Positions 34,910-44,297 of a stretch of 64,000 nt of DNA are shown piece after piece. The position numbers were made by a program, and so were the translations under genes. The first letter of the stretch is position 1, and each line of letters opens with the position of its first letter. This stretch comes from Flagellimonas chongwuensis. Lineage in GTDB: Bacteria > Bacteroidota > Bacteroidia > Flavobacteriales > Flavobacteriaceae. The stretch lies in NCBI RefSeq assembly GCF_013376415.1, contig NZ_WYET01000001.1, positions 558,001 to 622,000 of the forward strand. The letters run 5' to 3'. Below the pieces are notes generated by a model that was not told the origin of the DNA, did no database searches, and worked only from the letters and a program-made list of their open reading frames with translations.

Positions 34910-35308
34910 TCAACCTTCAGGAAGAATCCCATCTTTTTCTATCATGGGAATGGCGGTAAGACTGTTTTCCGTTATGGAGTTTTTGGGAAACAGGAATCTT
35001 TTTTCAAAGAGTTTGTTCTCGGCAAAAAAGGTAACAAAGAACTCATTATTGAGGGCTAGCAACTCTTCTTGTAGAAACTCAATTTTTTTGAAGGACTTTG
35101 CTTCCACGATCCCAATACCGTGACGCATGGTGGATGTTTTCTTGTCTCCGTCAAAACCTTTGGAAACTACAATGGTCATTTCAATGGCATCCGACCGGTT
35201 ATTGATCAGGTACACGTTCCATTCTTTGGATAGAAATTCATCGTTCCACTCCCTGATGACCAAAACGTGGACATCCTTGGCTACAGGAATTTCAATATCC
35301 TTTTTCAT
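34910..35308 (-). CDS. Conserved hypothetical protein downstream of pheS
   Basis: A 132-residue soluble protein of unknown function. No signal peptide, membrane segment or catalytic motif is visible. It has alternating beta-strand-like segments (VHVLVIREWNDEFLSKEWNVYLIN, shown as one stretch in two strands, then EFFVTFFAENKLF). It starts 9 nt after the pheS stop and is probably cotranscribed with it. Similar small proteins beside pheS occur in Flavobacteriaceae. Confidence 0.75.
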   Translation of the reverse strand: MKKDIEIPVAKDVHVLVIREWNDEFLSKEWNVYLINNRSDAIEMTIVVSKGFDGDKKTSTMRHGIGIVEAKSFKKIEFLQEELLALNNEFFVTFFAENKLFEKRFLFPKNSITENSLTAIPMIEKDGILPEG

Positions 35309-35317
35309 GACTTGGGT

Positions 35318-36337
35318 TTACAGTGCGCTTTTGAACTGTTCCAAAAAGCGGACATCATTTTCGCTGAGCAATCGAATATCGGAAATTTGGTGAAGCAGTA
35401 AAGCAATACGGTCTATTCCCATACCAAAAGCAAACCCCGAATATACTTCAGGGTCTATTCCACAATTCTTTAGAACGTTAGGATCCACCATGCCACAGCC
35501 CATAATTTCCAACCATCCGGTGCCTTTGGTCATACGGTAATCGGTTTCAGTTTCAAGTCCCCAGTACACATCAACTTCGGCACTTGGCTCTGTGAAGGGA
35601 AAGTAGGATGGACGCAGTCTTATTTTAGACTTACCGAACATTTCCGAAGTAAAATATTGCAAAGTCTGCTTCAAATCCGCAAAGGACACGTTTTTATCTA
35701 CGTACAATCCCTCTACCTGATGAAAAAAGCAATGCGAGCGGGCGGAAATGGCCTCGTTCCTATACACACGTCCGGGAGAAATGGTCCTAATGGGCGGTTT
35801 ATTGGCCTCCATATATCGTACCTGAACCGATGAGGTGTGCGTACGCAACAAAATATCTGGGTCTGTTTGAATAAAAAAGGTATCCTGCATATCCCTTGCC
35901 GGGTGATACTCGGGAAGATTCAAAGCTGTAAAATTGTGCCAGTCATCTTCAACCTCTGGTCCTTCAGAAACATTAAAACCAATTCTAGAAAAAATATCGA
36001 TGATTTGGTTCTTAACAATACTGATAGGGTGTCGAGCCCCTATTTCGACCGGCTCACCGGGACGGGTCAAATCACCATATTTTCCGGCGGATTCTGCTTG
36101 GCTCTCTAATGCATCCTTTAACGCATTGACTTTTTCAGTAGCCGTGGTTTTTAATTGATTGATTACTTGTCCAAACTCCTTTTTCTGCTCGTTGGGAACA
36201 TTTTTGAATTCGGCAAAGAAACCGTTCAATAGACCTTTTTTCCCCAAATATTTGATTCGGAAAGCCTCTATTTCTTCTTTGGATGTCGAAGTGAACTTTT
36301 CAACTTCGGCAATATGTTCCTTTATGGTATCAATCAT
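35318..36337 (-). CDS. pheS: Phenylalanyl-tRNA synthetase alpha subunit
   Basis: A 339-residue class II aminoacyl-tRNA synthetase subunit charging tRNA-Phe together with PheT (not in the window). An N-terminal coiled coil (1-90) precedes the catalytic core. Motif 2 is in GRVYRNEAIS, with FHQVEGLYVDK close by, and motif 3 is in FAFGMGIDRIALLLH. Length agrees with bacterial PheS. Its start overlaps the end of the upstream membrane-protein gene by 8 nt. Confidence 0.96.
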   Translation of the reverse strand: MIDTIKEHIAEVEKFTSTSKEEIEAFRIKYLGKKGLLNGFFAEFKNVPNEQKKEFGQVINQLKTTATEKVNALKDALESQAESAGKYGDLTRPGEPVEIGARHPISIVKNQIIDIFSRIGFNVSEGPEVEDDWHNFTALNLPEYHPARDMQDTFFIQTDPDILLRTHTSSVQVRYMEANKPPIRTISPGRVYRNEAISARSHCFFHQVEGLYVDKNVSFADLKQTLQYFTSEMFGKSKIRLRPSYFPFTEPSAEVDVYWGLETETDYRMTKGTGWLEIMGCGMVDPNVLKNCGIDPEVYSGFAFGMGIDRIALLLHQISDIRLLSENDVRFLEQFKSAL

Positions 36338-37022
36338 GACTACTTTGGCTATTGGCGGACAAATTTAGCAAATTGTCCTTGAATATGTAGGTAATTAAAA
36401 AATGAACTGCAATACCACCCAAAAGATGCCAAAGCCAATGGGTCCCCATAGGAAAGAAGTTTTGATGTAGATCTATGCTCCGAAAGAAAATCGCAACCCC
36501 AAAAATGATGAAGGCGGTTACCACCAAGCCCAAATTTTTCCCTTTGGTCTTGATCAAATACCAGATGATGGGTACCAATATGGTTGTAGCTGTAATGATG
36601 TATCCCAAAGAAATTCTCAACCCAGATGGCAGGCGAAGAATCCGTAATAAAAAAGAAGCGCCAAGCAGTATTATGATCCATAGAAGCCTTTGCCACCAAG
36701 GTTTAACGAGCTTGAAAATAAAATAGACCACCAATGCGGCACAAAGAAACATTATCGGCATCCAATCCAAACGAAGCCAAAATTCGTGGCTTCGGGTAGC
36801 ATGATAGATGGTTCCTCCTATATAACTGATTCCAATAACAGGAAGTACCCAAGCTAAAAATCGGTGTCGCGACGGGTTTTTATATACTTTGAAGCCCCAA
36901 TACATGATCAAGACCAAAAAGATTAGGTTGCTAAAGGTATTGAAAGGTTCCACGGGAAGCCTTCCTTCCAGAGTTTCCAAATAGATGGGTCCAGAATCAT
37001 TAGGAAATTTTATTGGAATCAT
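36330..37022 (-). CDS. Ceramidase-like (CREST superfamily) membrane protein
   Basis: A 230-residue protein with about seven hydrophobic segments. EPFNTFSNLIF near the N-terminus, GGTIYHATRS, RLDWMPIM and GTHWLWHLLGGIAVH near the C-terminus fit the conserved Ser/Asp/His pattern of the CREST membrane hydrolases, which include alkaline ceramidases. Ceramide or another lipid amide would be a reasonable substrate in sphingolipid-making Bacteroidota, but this is inference. Start 37022 was chosen; an upstream in-frame ATG at 37076 adds a short hydrophobic stretch. A TTTG-21 nt-TATTTTAC promoter-like pair lies just before 37022. Confidence 0.75.
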   Translation of the reverse strand: MIPIKFPNDSGPIYLETLEGRLPVEPFNTFSNLIFLVLIMYWGFKVYKNPSRHRFLAWVLPVIGISYIGGTIYHATRSHEFWLRLDWMPIMFLCAALVVYFIFKLVKPWWQRLLWIIILLGASFLLRILRLPSGLRISLGYIITATTILVPIIWYLIKTKGKNLGLVVTAFIIFGVAIFFRSIDLHQNFFPMGTHWLWHLLGGIAVHFLITYIFKDNLLNLSANSQSSHD

Positions 37023-37087
37023 GTTATAATTAAATAGAAAAGTGGTAAAATACAGCAATGCTACGAGCATCTCCAAATATCCTCCAT

Positions 37088-37112
37088 AAAAAAAGCCGAT
37101 GGAACCATCGGC
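37088..37112 (-). terminator. Terminator of the SulP-carbonic anhydrase operon
   Basis: GCCGATGG (37095-37102) and CCATCGGC (37105-37112) form a perfect stem with a tiny loop, followed on the minus strand by seven T. It lies 24 nt past the carbonic anhydrase stop. Confidence 0.9.
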
Positions 37113-37136
37113 TTGTATATTTGAAGTGTTATTGGA

Positions 37137-37763
37137 TTAAAGAAAAGTAACCTTTCCATCGGAGATGTCGTACATGGCACCCACTATGGCAATTTCACCT
37201 TTTTCTTCCATTTCTTTTAAGATGACACTTTGGTTTCTGATATTTTCCAAGGCCATCTCCACATTTTTCATGGCAACGGCATCCACAAAATCCAGATTTT
37301 TCGAATTTCTGAGTTCCTCATCTTTTGGCTCTTTTACCGCATAAACCGCAGGCTCAATTTTATTGATCAAACTGGTTAAATTGCCCATTCTGGCATGGTC
37401 ACAGGCACCTTTTACCGCACCGCAACTGGTATGGCCCAATACCACAATGGCCTTTGTTCCTGCCAGTTTGCATCCAAACTCCATACTCCCCAAAATGTCT
37501 TGGTTGATGAAGTTTCCCGCAATCCTAACGCTGAAAATATCACCAAGTCCTTGGTCAAAAACCAATTCCGCAGACACCCTAGAGTCTATACAGCTTAATA
37601 TAGTGGCAAAGGGAAACTGGCCGTCCTTGGTATCGTTTACCTGTTCCAAAAGGTTTCTGTTCGCCTTTAAATTTCGTTGGAAACGCTCATTGCCCTCCTT
37701 CAAAAACTGAATAGCTTTTTTGGGCGACATGGTCGCTTGTGTTTCTTTTGTATGTGCTTTCAT
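37137..37763 (-). CDS. Beta-class carbonic anhydrase
   Basis: A 208-residue enzyme interconverting carbon dioxide and bicarbonate. Zinc ligands are Cys58 (LSCIDSRV), His111 and Cys114 (LGHTSCGAV), with the Asp60-Arg62 dyad of the beta class. There is no signal peptide in the processed form seen here. It follows a SulP transporter gene by 10 nt, so the pair likely supplies or retains bicarbonate. Confidence 0.95.
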   Translation of the reverse strand: MKAHTKETQATMSPKKAIQFLKEGNERFQRNLKANRNLLEQVNDTKDGQFPFATILSCIDSRVSAELVFDQGLGDIFSVRIAGNFINQDILGSMEFGCKLAGTKAIVVLGHTSCGAVKGACDHARMGNLTSLINKIEPAVYAVKEPKDEELRNSKNLDFVDAVAMKNVEMALENIRNQSVILKEMEEKGEIAIVGAMYDISDGKVTFL

Positions 37764-37773
37764 TTCTATTTTT

Positions 37774-39357
37774 TTATGCTGTTTTTTTAGGTCTTAGATT
37801 AAAAAACTCGATATAGCTTTCAGGGTTTTCGATTTCACCTCTTTCCGAAATAATTTTAATATCAATGTTTCTGTTCTTCGCCTTGCTTGAAAAATCTTCT
37901 AGAATTTCTACGATATCATTATCAAGATAACGTGTTTTTCTAACATCCAAAGTTAGGTAAGAATTTTCTGGAATACTGTCCAGTTCTTTCAAAATGGCAC
38001 CTTTGTTAAAAAAGGTAACTTCTTCCGCCAAGGTCATCTTTATTTTATGGGACCCGTTACCACTGTCCTCAATATGCAAAAAGTGGGAGTTTTGATAACT
38101 TTTTATCAAGACTACGACGATACCAACACCTAGGCCCAAACTAATTCCGACCAAAAGATCGGTAAAAACGATTCCTACAACTGTTACCACAAAAGGGATA
38201 AACTGTTTCCATCCTGCTTGGTACATTGTCTTGAAAAGGCTTGGTTTGGCAAGTTTATAGCCCACCACAAATAGGATTGCCGCCAAAACGGACAAAGGTA
38301 TCATATTGAGTAGCTTGGGTATCAAAATTACCGATCCCAATAGGAAAAACCCGTGAATGATTGCGGACGCTTTTGTTTTTCCACCAGATTGAATGTTTGC
38401 GGAGCTACGAACAATTACTTGTGTAACGGGGAGACCGCCGATAAGTCCGGAAAGGGTGTTACCAACTCCTTGAGCCATAAGCTCGCGATTTGTTGGCGTG
38501 GTCCGTTTTTCGGGATCTAACTTGTCCGTAGCTTCTACACAAAGCAAGGTCTCCAAACTGGCAACAAGGGCTATGGTAAAGGCCGTTACCCAAACATCCG
38601 TGTTGGAAATAGCGGAAAAGTTGGGGAAACTAAAAAACCCCATAAAAGACTCGAAGCTATCTGGCACGGGAACCTTTACCAAATGCTCGGCAGAAATTCC
38701 CCAAGTGGAGTCTCCTTGGGTAATAGTAAAATAAACGATACCGGCCACAACTGCTACAACGGGCCCTTGAATCAATTCAAATATCTTTGATTTTTTTGTC
38801 AATACCGTACTCCATAATAAGAGGATGGCCAATCCAATTACAGCGATTAAGGTCGCCCCTGGACTTATATAGTTGATGGAGTTGATGATCTCACTAAAGG
38901 TGTTTTCACCGTCCACCTGAAAAAATGCCCAGTCGCCTTCTGGATCGGCATCATAGCCGAAAAAGTGGGGGATTTGTTTTAAGATTATTATGATACCTAT
39001 ACCTGTAAGCATTCCTTTAATTACAGATGATGGAAAATAATAGGCAATGATACCTGCTTTCAAAAGTCCGAAAACAAGTTGGATGATACCGCCCAATACC
39101 ACGGCCACTAAAAAATTTTGATATCCGCCAAGTGTTCCAATAGCGGTAAGTACTATAGCTGCAAGTCCTGCAGCAGGACCACTTACCCCAATTTGTGAGC
39201 CACTAAGTGCCCCTACGACGATTCCGCCTACAATACCTGCAATAAGTCCCGAGAACAACGGGGCGCCACTGGCCAAAGCAATACCCAAACAAAGGGGGAG
39301 TGCCACAAAAAAGACCACTATACTGGCAGGCAAGTCATTTTTAATATACTTGAACAT
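37774..39357 (-). CDS. SulP family inorganic anion transporter with STAS domain
   Basis: A 527-residue transporter. The first 400 residues contain about 12-14 hydrophobic segments with the SulP motifs ALPLCLGIALASGAP and GSQIGVSGPAAGLAA. A C-terminal STAS domain (about 430-520) includes YLTLDVRKTRYLDNDIVE. Coupling to carbonic anhydrase suggests bicarbonate as substrate, as in cyanobacterial BicA. Sulfate cannot be ruled out from sequence alone. Confidence 0.92.
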   Translation of the reverse strand: MFKYIKNDLPASIVVFFVALPLCLGIALASGAPLFSGLIAGIVGGIVVGALSGSQIGVSGPAAGLAAIVLTAIGTLGGYQNFLVAVVLGGIIQLVFGLLKAGIIAYYFPSSVIKGMLTGIGIIIILKQIPHFFGYDADPEGDWAFFQVDGENTFSEIINSINYISPGATLIAVIGLAILLLWSTVLTKKSKIFELIQGPVVAVVAGIVYFTITQGDSTWGISAEHLVKVPVPDSFESFMGFFSFPNFSAISNTDVWVTAFTIALVASLETLLCVEATDKLDPEKRTTPTNRELMAQGVGNTLSGLIGGLPVTQVIVRSSANIQSGGKTKASAIIHGFFLLGSVILIPKLLNMIPLSVLAAILFVVGYKLAKPSLFKTMYQAGWKQFIPFVVTVVGIVFTDLLVGISLGLGVGIVVVLIKSYQNSHFLHIEDSGNGSHKIKMTLAEEVTFFNKGAILKELDSIPENSYLTLDVRKTRYLDNDIVEILEDFSSKAKNRNIDIKIISERGEIENPESYIEFFNLRPKKTA

Positions 39358-39446
39358 GATGATGTGTATGATTACTCTTCTATTTTTTGGTTAGGTTTTT
39401 TATAGAAGAAGGTTAAAAATTTGATTTAGAACTTAAGGTTTAAAGT

Positions 39447-39755
39447 TTACACCAAATTTCTGGGGGGAGGGTCCAAGATTTCTACGGTATAATCCGAAAA
39501 AGGGAAAATATACCCAAGATACCCCATAGAGCTATCCTGTGAGAAGTGTTGATTATGTGATTCAAAAAAGTATTTATAGAACGTATCGGCCTCATCAAAT
39601 TTTTTGATGGTGATAGTTTTACTGCTCTTTTCCTCTTCTGCCGCACCAATAATCATTGTTTTGCCCAATTCTTTATCCAACAAGGGAACAATCGGGGATA
39701 CTGATAAGGCAAATATCAGTAACAATGATATAATAGGGAACAGGAGTGTCTTCAC
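39447..39755 (-). CDS. Small conserved hypothetical protein with N-terminal membrane segment
   Basis: A 102-residue protein starting at GTG (39753-39755). The first 25 residues are hydrophobic (LLFPIISLLLIFALSVSPIVPLL region) and act as signal or anchor. The remainder is polar with a FYKYFFESHN stretch and a proline-rich end. No known function. It sits 58 nt past the batE stop and may be the last gene of the Bat operon. Confidence 0.6.
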   Translation of the reverse strand: MKTLLFPIISLLLIFALSVSPIVPLLDKELGKTMIIGAAEEEKSSKTITIKKFDEADTFYKYFFESHNQHFSQDSSMGYLGYIFPFSDYTVEILDPPPRNLV

Positions 39756-39813
39756 AAAAACATCAATTTTATCTAAAATAAGGAATTCTGGGCAAGCAAA
39801 GGGGGTTTTTTGT

Positions 39814-40578
39814 CTAAAACTCCTTTATTTTCTTGATACTGTCAACCTGTAACCAACCTGTTTGTCCATCTGCAATACGAATCCTCCTCCATTCGTCGAG
39901 TTCGTCCAAAACGTTCACTTTGGTTCCTTCGTGAAGAGTAAAAGTTGTACTACTGTTTACGTTCGGTTCTGCATTTACGTTGACTTCTTTTGCAAATATA
40001 ATAGCAGGGTCGTCGTTCTTGTTCTGTTGGTGGTTAAGGTAAGCCAATAAAACACAGACCAAACAGAGAACAAGCGATAGCATACTGAAAATAAAGGCTG
40101 CTCTCTTTTGGTTAGCAGGCCTTAAGAAGTAGTAGGCCATGTACGCAAGCACAAATAAAAAGACAAGTGCAATGGCCAGGTAAGACCATTGGTCCGATGT
40201 GAACGTTCCAACAACGGAATTGTATATTCTTGACATCTCCGTTTTTGGCATTTCCTCTATAGCATCAAGCCTCATATTTTGCGCAAATGCTAAATTATTT
40301 CGGATTTCTTTGTTATTGGGGCTCAAAAGCAGCGCTTTTTCGTAGTAGTAAATACTCGGCCCAATGGCATTGAGTTTGTAATAACAATTCCCCAAATTGA
40401 AATATAACGAAGCGGAATGTTGGCCATTATCAAGAATTTCCTTGTAATTATCTATAGCTGCAGCATATTCGGCATCATTATACAGTTCCGTTGCTCTATT
40501 AAATAACGCTTCGTTTTGGGCAAAACCAAAAGAGAAGGAAAGCAGAAATATCAAAAATGCAATCTTCTTCATGATCAT
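39814..40578 (-). CDS. batE: BatE: TPR repeat and SH3-like domain protein of the Bat operon
   Basis: A 254-residue protein with a signal peptide, tetratricopeptide repeats (about 20-100, NRATELYNDAEYAAAI, YFNLGNCYYKLNAIG), two membrane segments (about 130-180) and a C-terminal SH3-like domain (NVNSSTTFTLHEGTKVNVL, WRRIRIADGQTGWL). It is the last core gene of the aerotolerance cluster; its ATG overlaps the batD stop by 4 nt. Confidence 0.88.
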   Translation of the reverse strand: MIMKKIAFLIFLLSFSFGFAQNEALFNRATELYNDAEYAAAIDNYKEILDNGQHSASLYFNLGNCYYKLNAIGPSIYYYEKALLLSPNNKEIRNNLAFAQNMRLDAIEEMPKTEMSRIYNSVVGTFTSDQWSYLAIALVFLFVLAYMAYYFLRPANQKRAAFIFSMLSLVLCLVCVLLAYLNHQQNKNDDPAIIFAKEVNVNAEPNVNSSTTFTLHEGTKVNVLDELDEWRRIRIADGQTGWLQVDSIKKIKEF

Positions 40579-42362
40579 AGTTGTTTGTCCAAATTAGAGA
40601 TTATCTCACTCGCCTTTTCATAATCCTGTTGCATCTGTACATTGGAGAAAGGACTGTAACGTGCCATTTCACAACTGGTCAATAAACTTATAAAGCCTTG
40701 GATGTCCGAATTGTTTACATTTTTTTCAGAAAGGATGCTCGTAATTTTATCCTTGCTGAACTCAGAGGTCTCAATATGCAATTTGGCTTTCAAATAATTA
40801 TGAAGCCCCTTTTCCAAGGCCACATAAAAGGCTTCTTTGTTACCGAGTTCTTTTTTGGCCGTTGAAAGATATTTTCTGGCCAATCTGTTTGCTCTTTTGA
40901 TTTTATTGCCCACAACATCGCTAGCTATTGCTTCTCGTTTTTTAAACGTAAAAATGGCAATGGGAATCAATACTAATGGTGCAAACAATAAAATGAAGAA
41001 CAGGTTGGAGCCAAAGAATCGTTCCGACGTTATGGCACTTAGATTTGGATTTATATTGATAAAGTGGAATTGATCTCCCGTAGGAACAACCACTTGTTTG
41101 TTGGATGATGGACCGGCCAAAGTTCCTGAACTGGCTGTTGGTCCCTCTACCACCTCGATATTTATTTCTTCCGAACTTATAGTCTCGTATTTGCCGGTAC
41201 CCGGATTAAAAAAGCTGAAAGATATGCTGGGTATGGGGTATTTTCCCCTAAATGATGGTACAATAGTATAATTGTTGGACACTTTGCCCTCCATACCAGA
41301 GCTGTACGTATTTATGGATTCCTCATACTCTGGATCGTAGACCTCCAATGAACTGGGAAGTTCGGGTTCCGGGAGTTGGAATAATTTTAGGTTGCCCTTT
41401 CCAGAAACCTCCACCTTTGCCTGTAGCGATTCCGAGGCGTTCAACTGTGTTTTGCTAGTGGTTACCGAAAAGTCGAAATCACCAACAGCACCACTAAAAC
41501 CTGCTGGTTTTCCTGCTTCAGGCAATGGTTTGACATTGATGGTTCTGCTTCCTGCGGATACCGTCTTGCTGGTTGAGGTGTAAATCCTTCCGCCGAAAAA
41601 GTCACGACGGTTCGTTGGAACGTCCACAAATATTTCCAAGGAAAGCGGTTCAATGTTCAATTGACCGGATTTTTGAGGATATAGCACAACACGCTTTAAG
41701 ACCACGTAGCGGTATGGTTTGCCTTGATAGGTGCCATTTTGTGCAGTATGCTTGGTCACAGGAATGTCCTGGCTCCAAAAATTGTTATACGTAGGGTTGT
41801 CCAATGGTCGATAGTTGGTGACACTAACGTTAGGACTCACATACAGTTTATATATGACCGTAACGGCTTCATTCATGTACGGGTTGCCTTTGGATACTTC
41901 TGCCACCAGATGAAGGTTTTCGTCGGCAACATCGTCTACGGTTTTCTGAGAATTGGGTTTGTCCACCGCTGCGGTCACCTCAACTTTTTGTGGTGTGGTC
42001 TTGTAGGTTTGCCCTTCGATTTCTATGGTCGCTTGATTGATCGTAAAGCTGCCTCTTGCAGTGGGGACCAAAATATAGGTATAGGTCTTGGAAAAGCTTC
42101 TTTTGCCATTTATCCAAGATGAGCTGATAGATTGTGATGGCCCCATAACCACATTGAATCCTTCAAATTGTGGTGGCTTAAAGTTGTCTCCATCCTTGTT
42201 CATGGTAAAATCTACCCTCAGACGCTCATTGACTCCCAATTCCTCTTTGCTCAAGTTCATTGTGAACTCTACCCCTTCGGTTTCATCTTGGGCATGCGAA
42301 TGAACCCCCACAAGGAGGAACATTCCCAAAAAAAGCAATATGTTGCTCTTCAACAGTTTCAT
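40575..42362 (-). CDS. batD: BatD family protein
   Basis: A 595-residue envelope protein with signal peptide, several beta-rich domains of the oxygen-tolerance (BatD) family, for example VEGVEFTMNLSKEELGVNERL and VEVSGKGNLKLFQLPEPELP, a membrane segment near residue 455, and a helical cytoplasmic tail. Family members act with BatA-C in aerotolerance and envelope stress. Its ATG overlaps the batC stop by one base. Confidence 0.9.
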   Translation of the reverse strand: MKLLKSNILLFLGMFLLVGVHSHAQDETEGVEFTMNLSKEELGVNERLRVDFTMNKDGDNFKPPQFEGFNVVMGPSQSISSSWINGKRSFSKTYTYILVPTARGSFTINQATIEIEGQTYKTTPQKVEVTAAVDKPNSQKTVDDVADENLHLVAEVSKGNPYMNEAVTVIYKLYVSPNVSVTNYRPLDNPTYNNFWSQDIPVTKHTAQNGTYQGKPYRYVVLKRVVLYPQKSGQLNIEPLSLEIFVDVPTNRRDFFGGRIYTSTSKTVSAGSRTINVKPLPEAGKPAGFSGAVGDFDFSVTTSKTQLNASESLQAKVEVSGKGNLKLFQLPEPELPSSLEVYDPEYEESINTYSSGMEGKVSNNYTIVPSFRGKYPIPSISFSFFNPGTGKYETISSEEINIEVVEGPTASSGTLAGPSSNKQVVVPTGDQFHFININPNLSAITSERFFGSNLFFILLFAPLVLIPIAIFTFKKREAIASDVVGNKIKRANRLARKYLSTAKKELGNKEAFYVALEKGLHNYLKAKLHIETSEFSKDKITSILSEKNVNNSDIQGFISLLTSCEMARYSPFSNVQMQQDYEKASEIISNLDKQL

Positions 42363-43267
42363 TACCAGTCCTTCTCGTTTTTGACCTTTTTTCCGCGTAC
42401 TTTACGGGCCTCCATTTTTTCCTGAACTTTTTTCTCTTCGTTTTGCATGGCCTCTAGTAAATTCTGGATTTGCTGTTCAGAAAGTTGGTTGGGCCTTGGC
42501 TGTTGTTGTTTGTCATTGGGTTGGTCACCTTCATTAGGTTTCTTCTCTTGCTCTTTTTTCTTATCGCCTTCGCCCTCTTTATTTTCTTCGGGCTTGTTTT
42601 CACCATTATCACCTTGGTCACCTTTATCCTTGTTTTCGTCTTCTTTTTGTTCGCCCTCGTCCTTTTTCTCGTTATCTCCCCCTTCGTTGTTCTGATCCTT
42701 GTTTTTGTCCTTGTCCTCGTTTTCTTCGTCTTTTTTGTCTTCGTTGTCCTGATTTTGGTCGTTCTTTTGCTCGTCCTGTTGTTTTTCCAGCATTTTTTTG
42801 GCCAAAGCAAGATTATAACGAGTCTCGTCGTCGTTGGGATTTTTTCGCAATGCCTGTTTGTATGCCTCAACAGCTTGTTTATAGTCTTTTTGTTTCATGA
42901 ACACATTGCCCATGTTGTGGAATGCCTTGTGCTTTTCTCCTTTTTCTTCGGCAGTATCACTGGCTTCCTTGTAACGTCCAAAGGCTTCGCCAAAACTTTC
43001 CCTGTTATAATAAGCATTACCTAGGTTAAATCTTGCCACGGCATTTTTATTGCTTTTGGATATGGCTTTCCTGTAGTCGGCCTCTGCCGTTACAAAATCA
43101 TTTGAGGTAAGCTCTTCATTGGCCTCAAAGGTGAGGTTTTTAGAAGCTTGCAATGCTTTTTCTGCTTCTCTGTTGGCTTTTTCGGTAATGTCATCTTGGG
43201 CTTGGACCGCGCCAAAACATAGCAATAGTCCAAACATCAACTTAATCTTGTTCATCATCATGCTCAT
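42362..43267 (-). CDS. batC: BatC: TPR protein with highly charged C-terminal tail
   Basis: A 301-residue protein: signal peptide (to about 23), three tetratricopeptide repeats (about 55-155) and an extremely biased tail rich in Glu, Lys, Asp, Asn and Gln (about 161-258) before a short ordered end. TPR-bearing BatC is expected to bind its VWA neighbours. The start could be any of four Met codons at 43255-43267. It overlaps batB by up to 26 nt. Confidence 0.88.
   Translation of the reverse strand: MSMMMNKIKLMFGLLLCFGAVQAQDDITEKANREAEKALQASKNLTFEANEELTSNDFVTAEADYRKAISKSNKNAVARFNLGNAYYNRESFGEAFGRYKEASDTAEEKGEKHKAFHNMGNVFMKQKDYKQAVEAYKQALRKNPNDDETRYNLALAKKMLEKQQDEQKNDQNQDNEDKKDEENEDKDKNKDQNNEGGDNEKKDEGEQKEDENKDKGDQGDNGENKPEENKEGEGDKKKEQEKKPNEGDQPNDKQQQPRPNQLSEQQIQNLLEAMQNEEKKVQEKMEARKVRGKKVKNEKDW
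42494..42787 (-). repeat. Low-complexity E/K/D/N/Q coding region in batC
   Basis: Almost the only residues encoded here are Glu, Lys, Asp, Asn, Gln, Gly and Pro, producing strongly skewed purine-rich DNA on the coding strand. Long open frames on the opposite strand here are a by-product. Confidence 0.85.
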
Positions 43268-44294
43268 TAAAAAGATTCAGTTTTTTCAACCATTGTGTTT
43301 TTCTATCCAAAACGAAGATGTCCAAAAATAGAAATAAAAAACCTGCGGCAAGAAACCATTGAAACTGGTCTTTGTACTCGGCAAACTGTTTGGCTTCAAA
43401 TTCCGTTTTGTCCATTCGGTTTAGTTCTTCTTTGATGTATTCCACGGCATTTTCCGTATTGGAACCATCAATATATTCGCCATTGCCCTGACTGGCAATC
43501 TCTGTCAATACGTTTTCGTTCAGTTTGGTGATGACCACTTCTCCATTGTTGTCCTTTTTCAAGCTTTCCACGATTCCGTTTCGCTTGATGGGAATCGGAG
43601 CTCCCTTGGTGCTACCTACCCCAATGGTATAGACGCGGATTCCATTTTGTGTAGCTTTTTCAACAGCATTTATGGTAGAACTTTCGGAATGGTCCTCTCC
43701 GTCAGAAACAATAAAAAGTACTCTGTTCGTTTGCTGGGAATCGTCATAGTAGGTGCTGGCCAAATCTATAGCTGCGTTGATGGCGGTTCCTTGTGACGAC
43801 AACATATCGGTGTTCATGCTCTGTAAGAACATTTTTGCCGCTCCGTAGTCCGTAGTGATGGGGAGTTGAGGATAAGCCTGGCCAGCATAGGCAATGATAC
43901 CGATTCGGTCGCTGGCCAATTGGTTGATGATTTCCGACACAATGCGTTTGGATTTTTCCAATCGGTTAGGCGCAATGTCCTCTGCCAGCATACTTTTGGA
44001 AACGTCTAGTGCGAATACAATATCTACTCCTTCACGTTTTACGGTTTCCAATTTTGTGCCGATTTTTGGATTCACCAGTCCCAAAACCAAAAACGAAATA
44101 CCCGCTAATAAGAGCACCAATTTAAGTGTGGATTTAAAGTTTGACTTATTTGGAGCCAAACGTCTCAATAGCTTTAAATCAGCAAAACGCTTCTGTGTTT
44201 TTTTCTTCCAAATTTGAAGAAAAAAGAACGCCAGGGCCATAACCGGTATTATGGCCAAGAGGTAGAAATATATTTTTTCGTCAAACTGAATCAT
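43242..44294 (-). CDS. batB: BatB: membrane-anchored VWA domain protein
   Basis: A 350-residue protein: two N-terminal membrane segments (about 8-28 and 58-76), a von Willebrand A domain with intact MIDAS DVSKS (Asp97-Ser99-Ser101), TPR-free C-terminal region and a last membrane segment near residue 325. It binds divalent metal and a protein partner; family role is oxygen and stress tolerance. It follows batA by 3 nt. Confidence 0.92.
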   Translation of the reverse strand: MIQFDEKIYFYLLAIIPVMALAFFFLQIWKKKTQKRFADLKLLRRLAPNKSNFKSTLKLVLLLAGISFLVLGLVNPKIGTKLETVKREGVDIVFALDVSKSMLAEDIAPNRLEKSKRIVSEIINQLASDRIGIIAYAGQAYPQLPITTDYGAAKMFLQSMNTDMLSSQGTAINAAIDLASTYYDDSQQTNRVLFIVSDGEDHSESSTINAVEKATQNGIRVYTIGVGSTKGAPIPIKRNGIVESLKKDNNGEVVITKLNENVLTEIASQGNGEYIDGSNTENAVEYIKEELNRMDKTEFEAKQFAEYKDQFQWFLAAGFLFLFLDIFVLDRKTQWLKKLNLFNEHDDEQD

Positions 44295-44297
44295 CTT

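Noticed and set aside
42454-43024. Two hydrophobic or lysine-rich open frames overlapping batC
   Set aside because: They arise from the low-complexity charged tail of BatC read in other frames.
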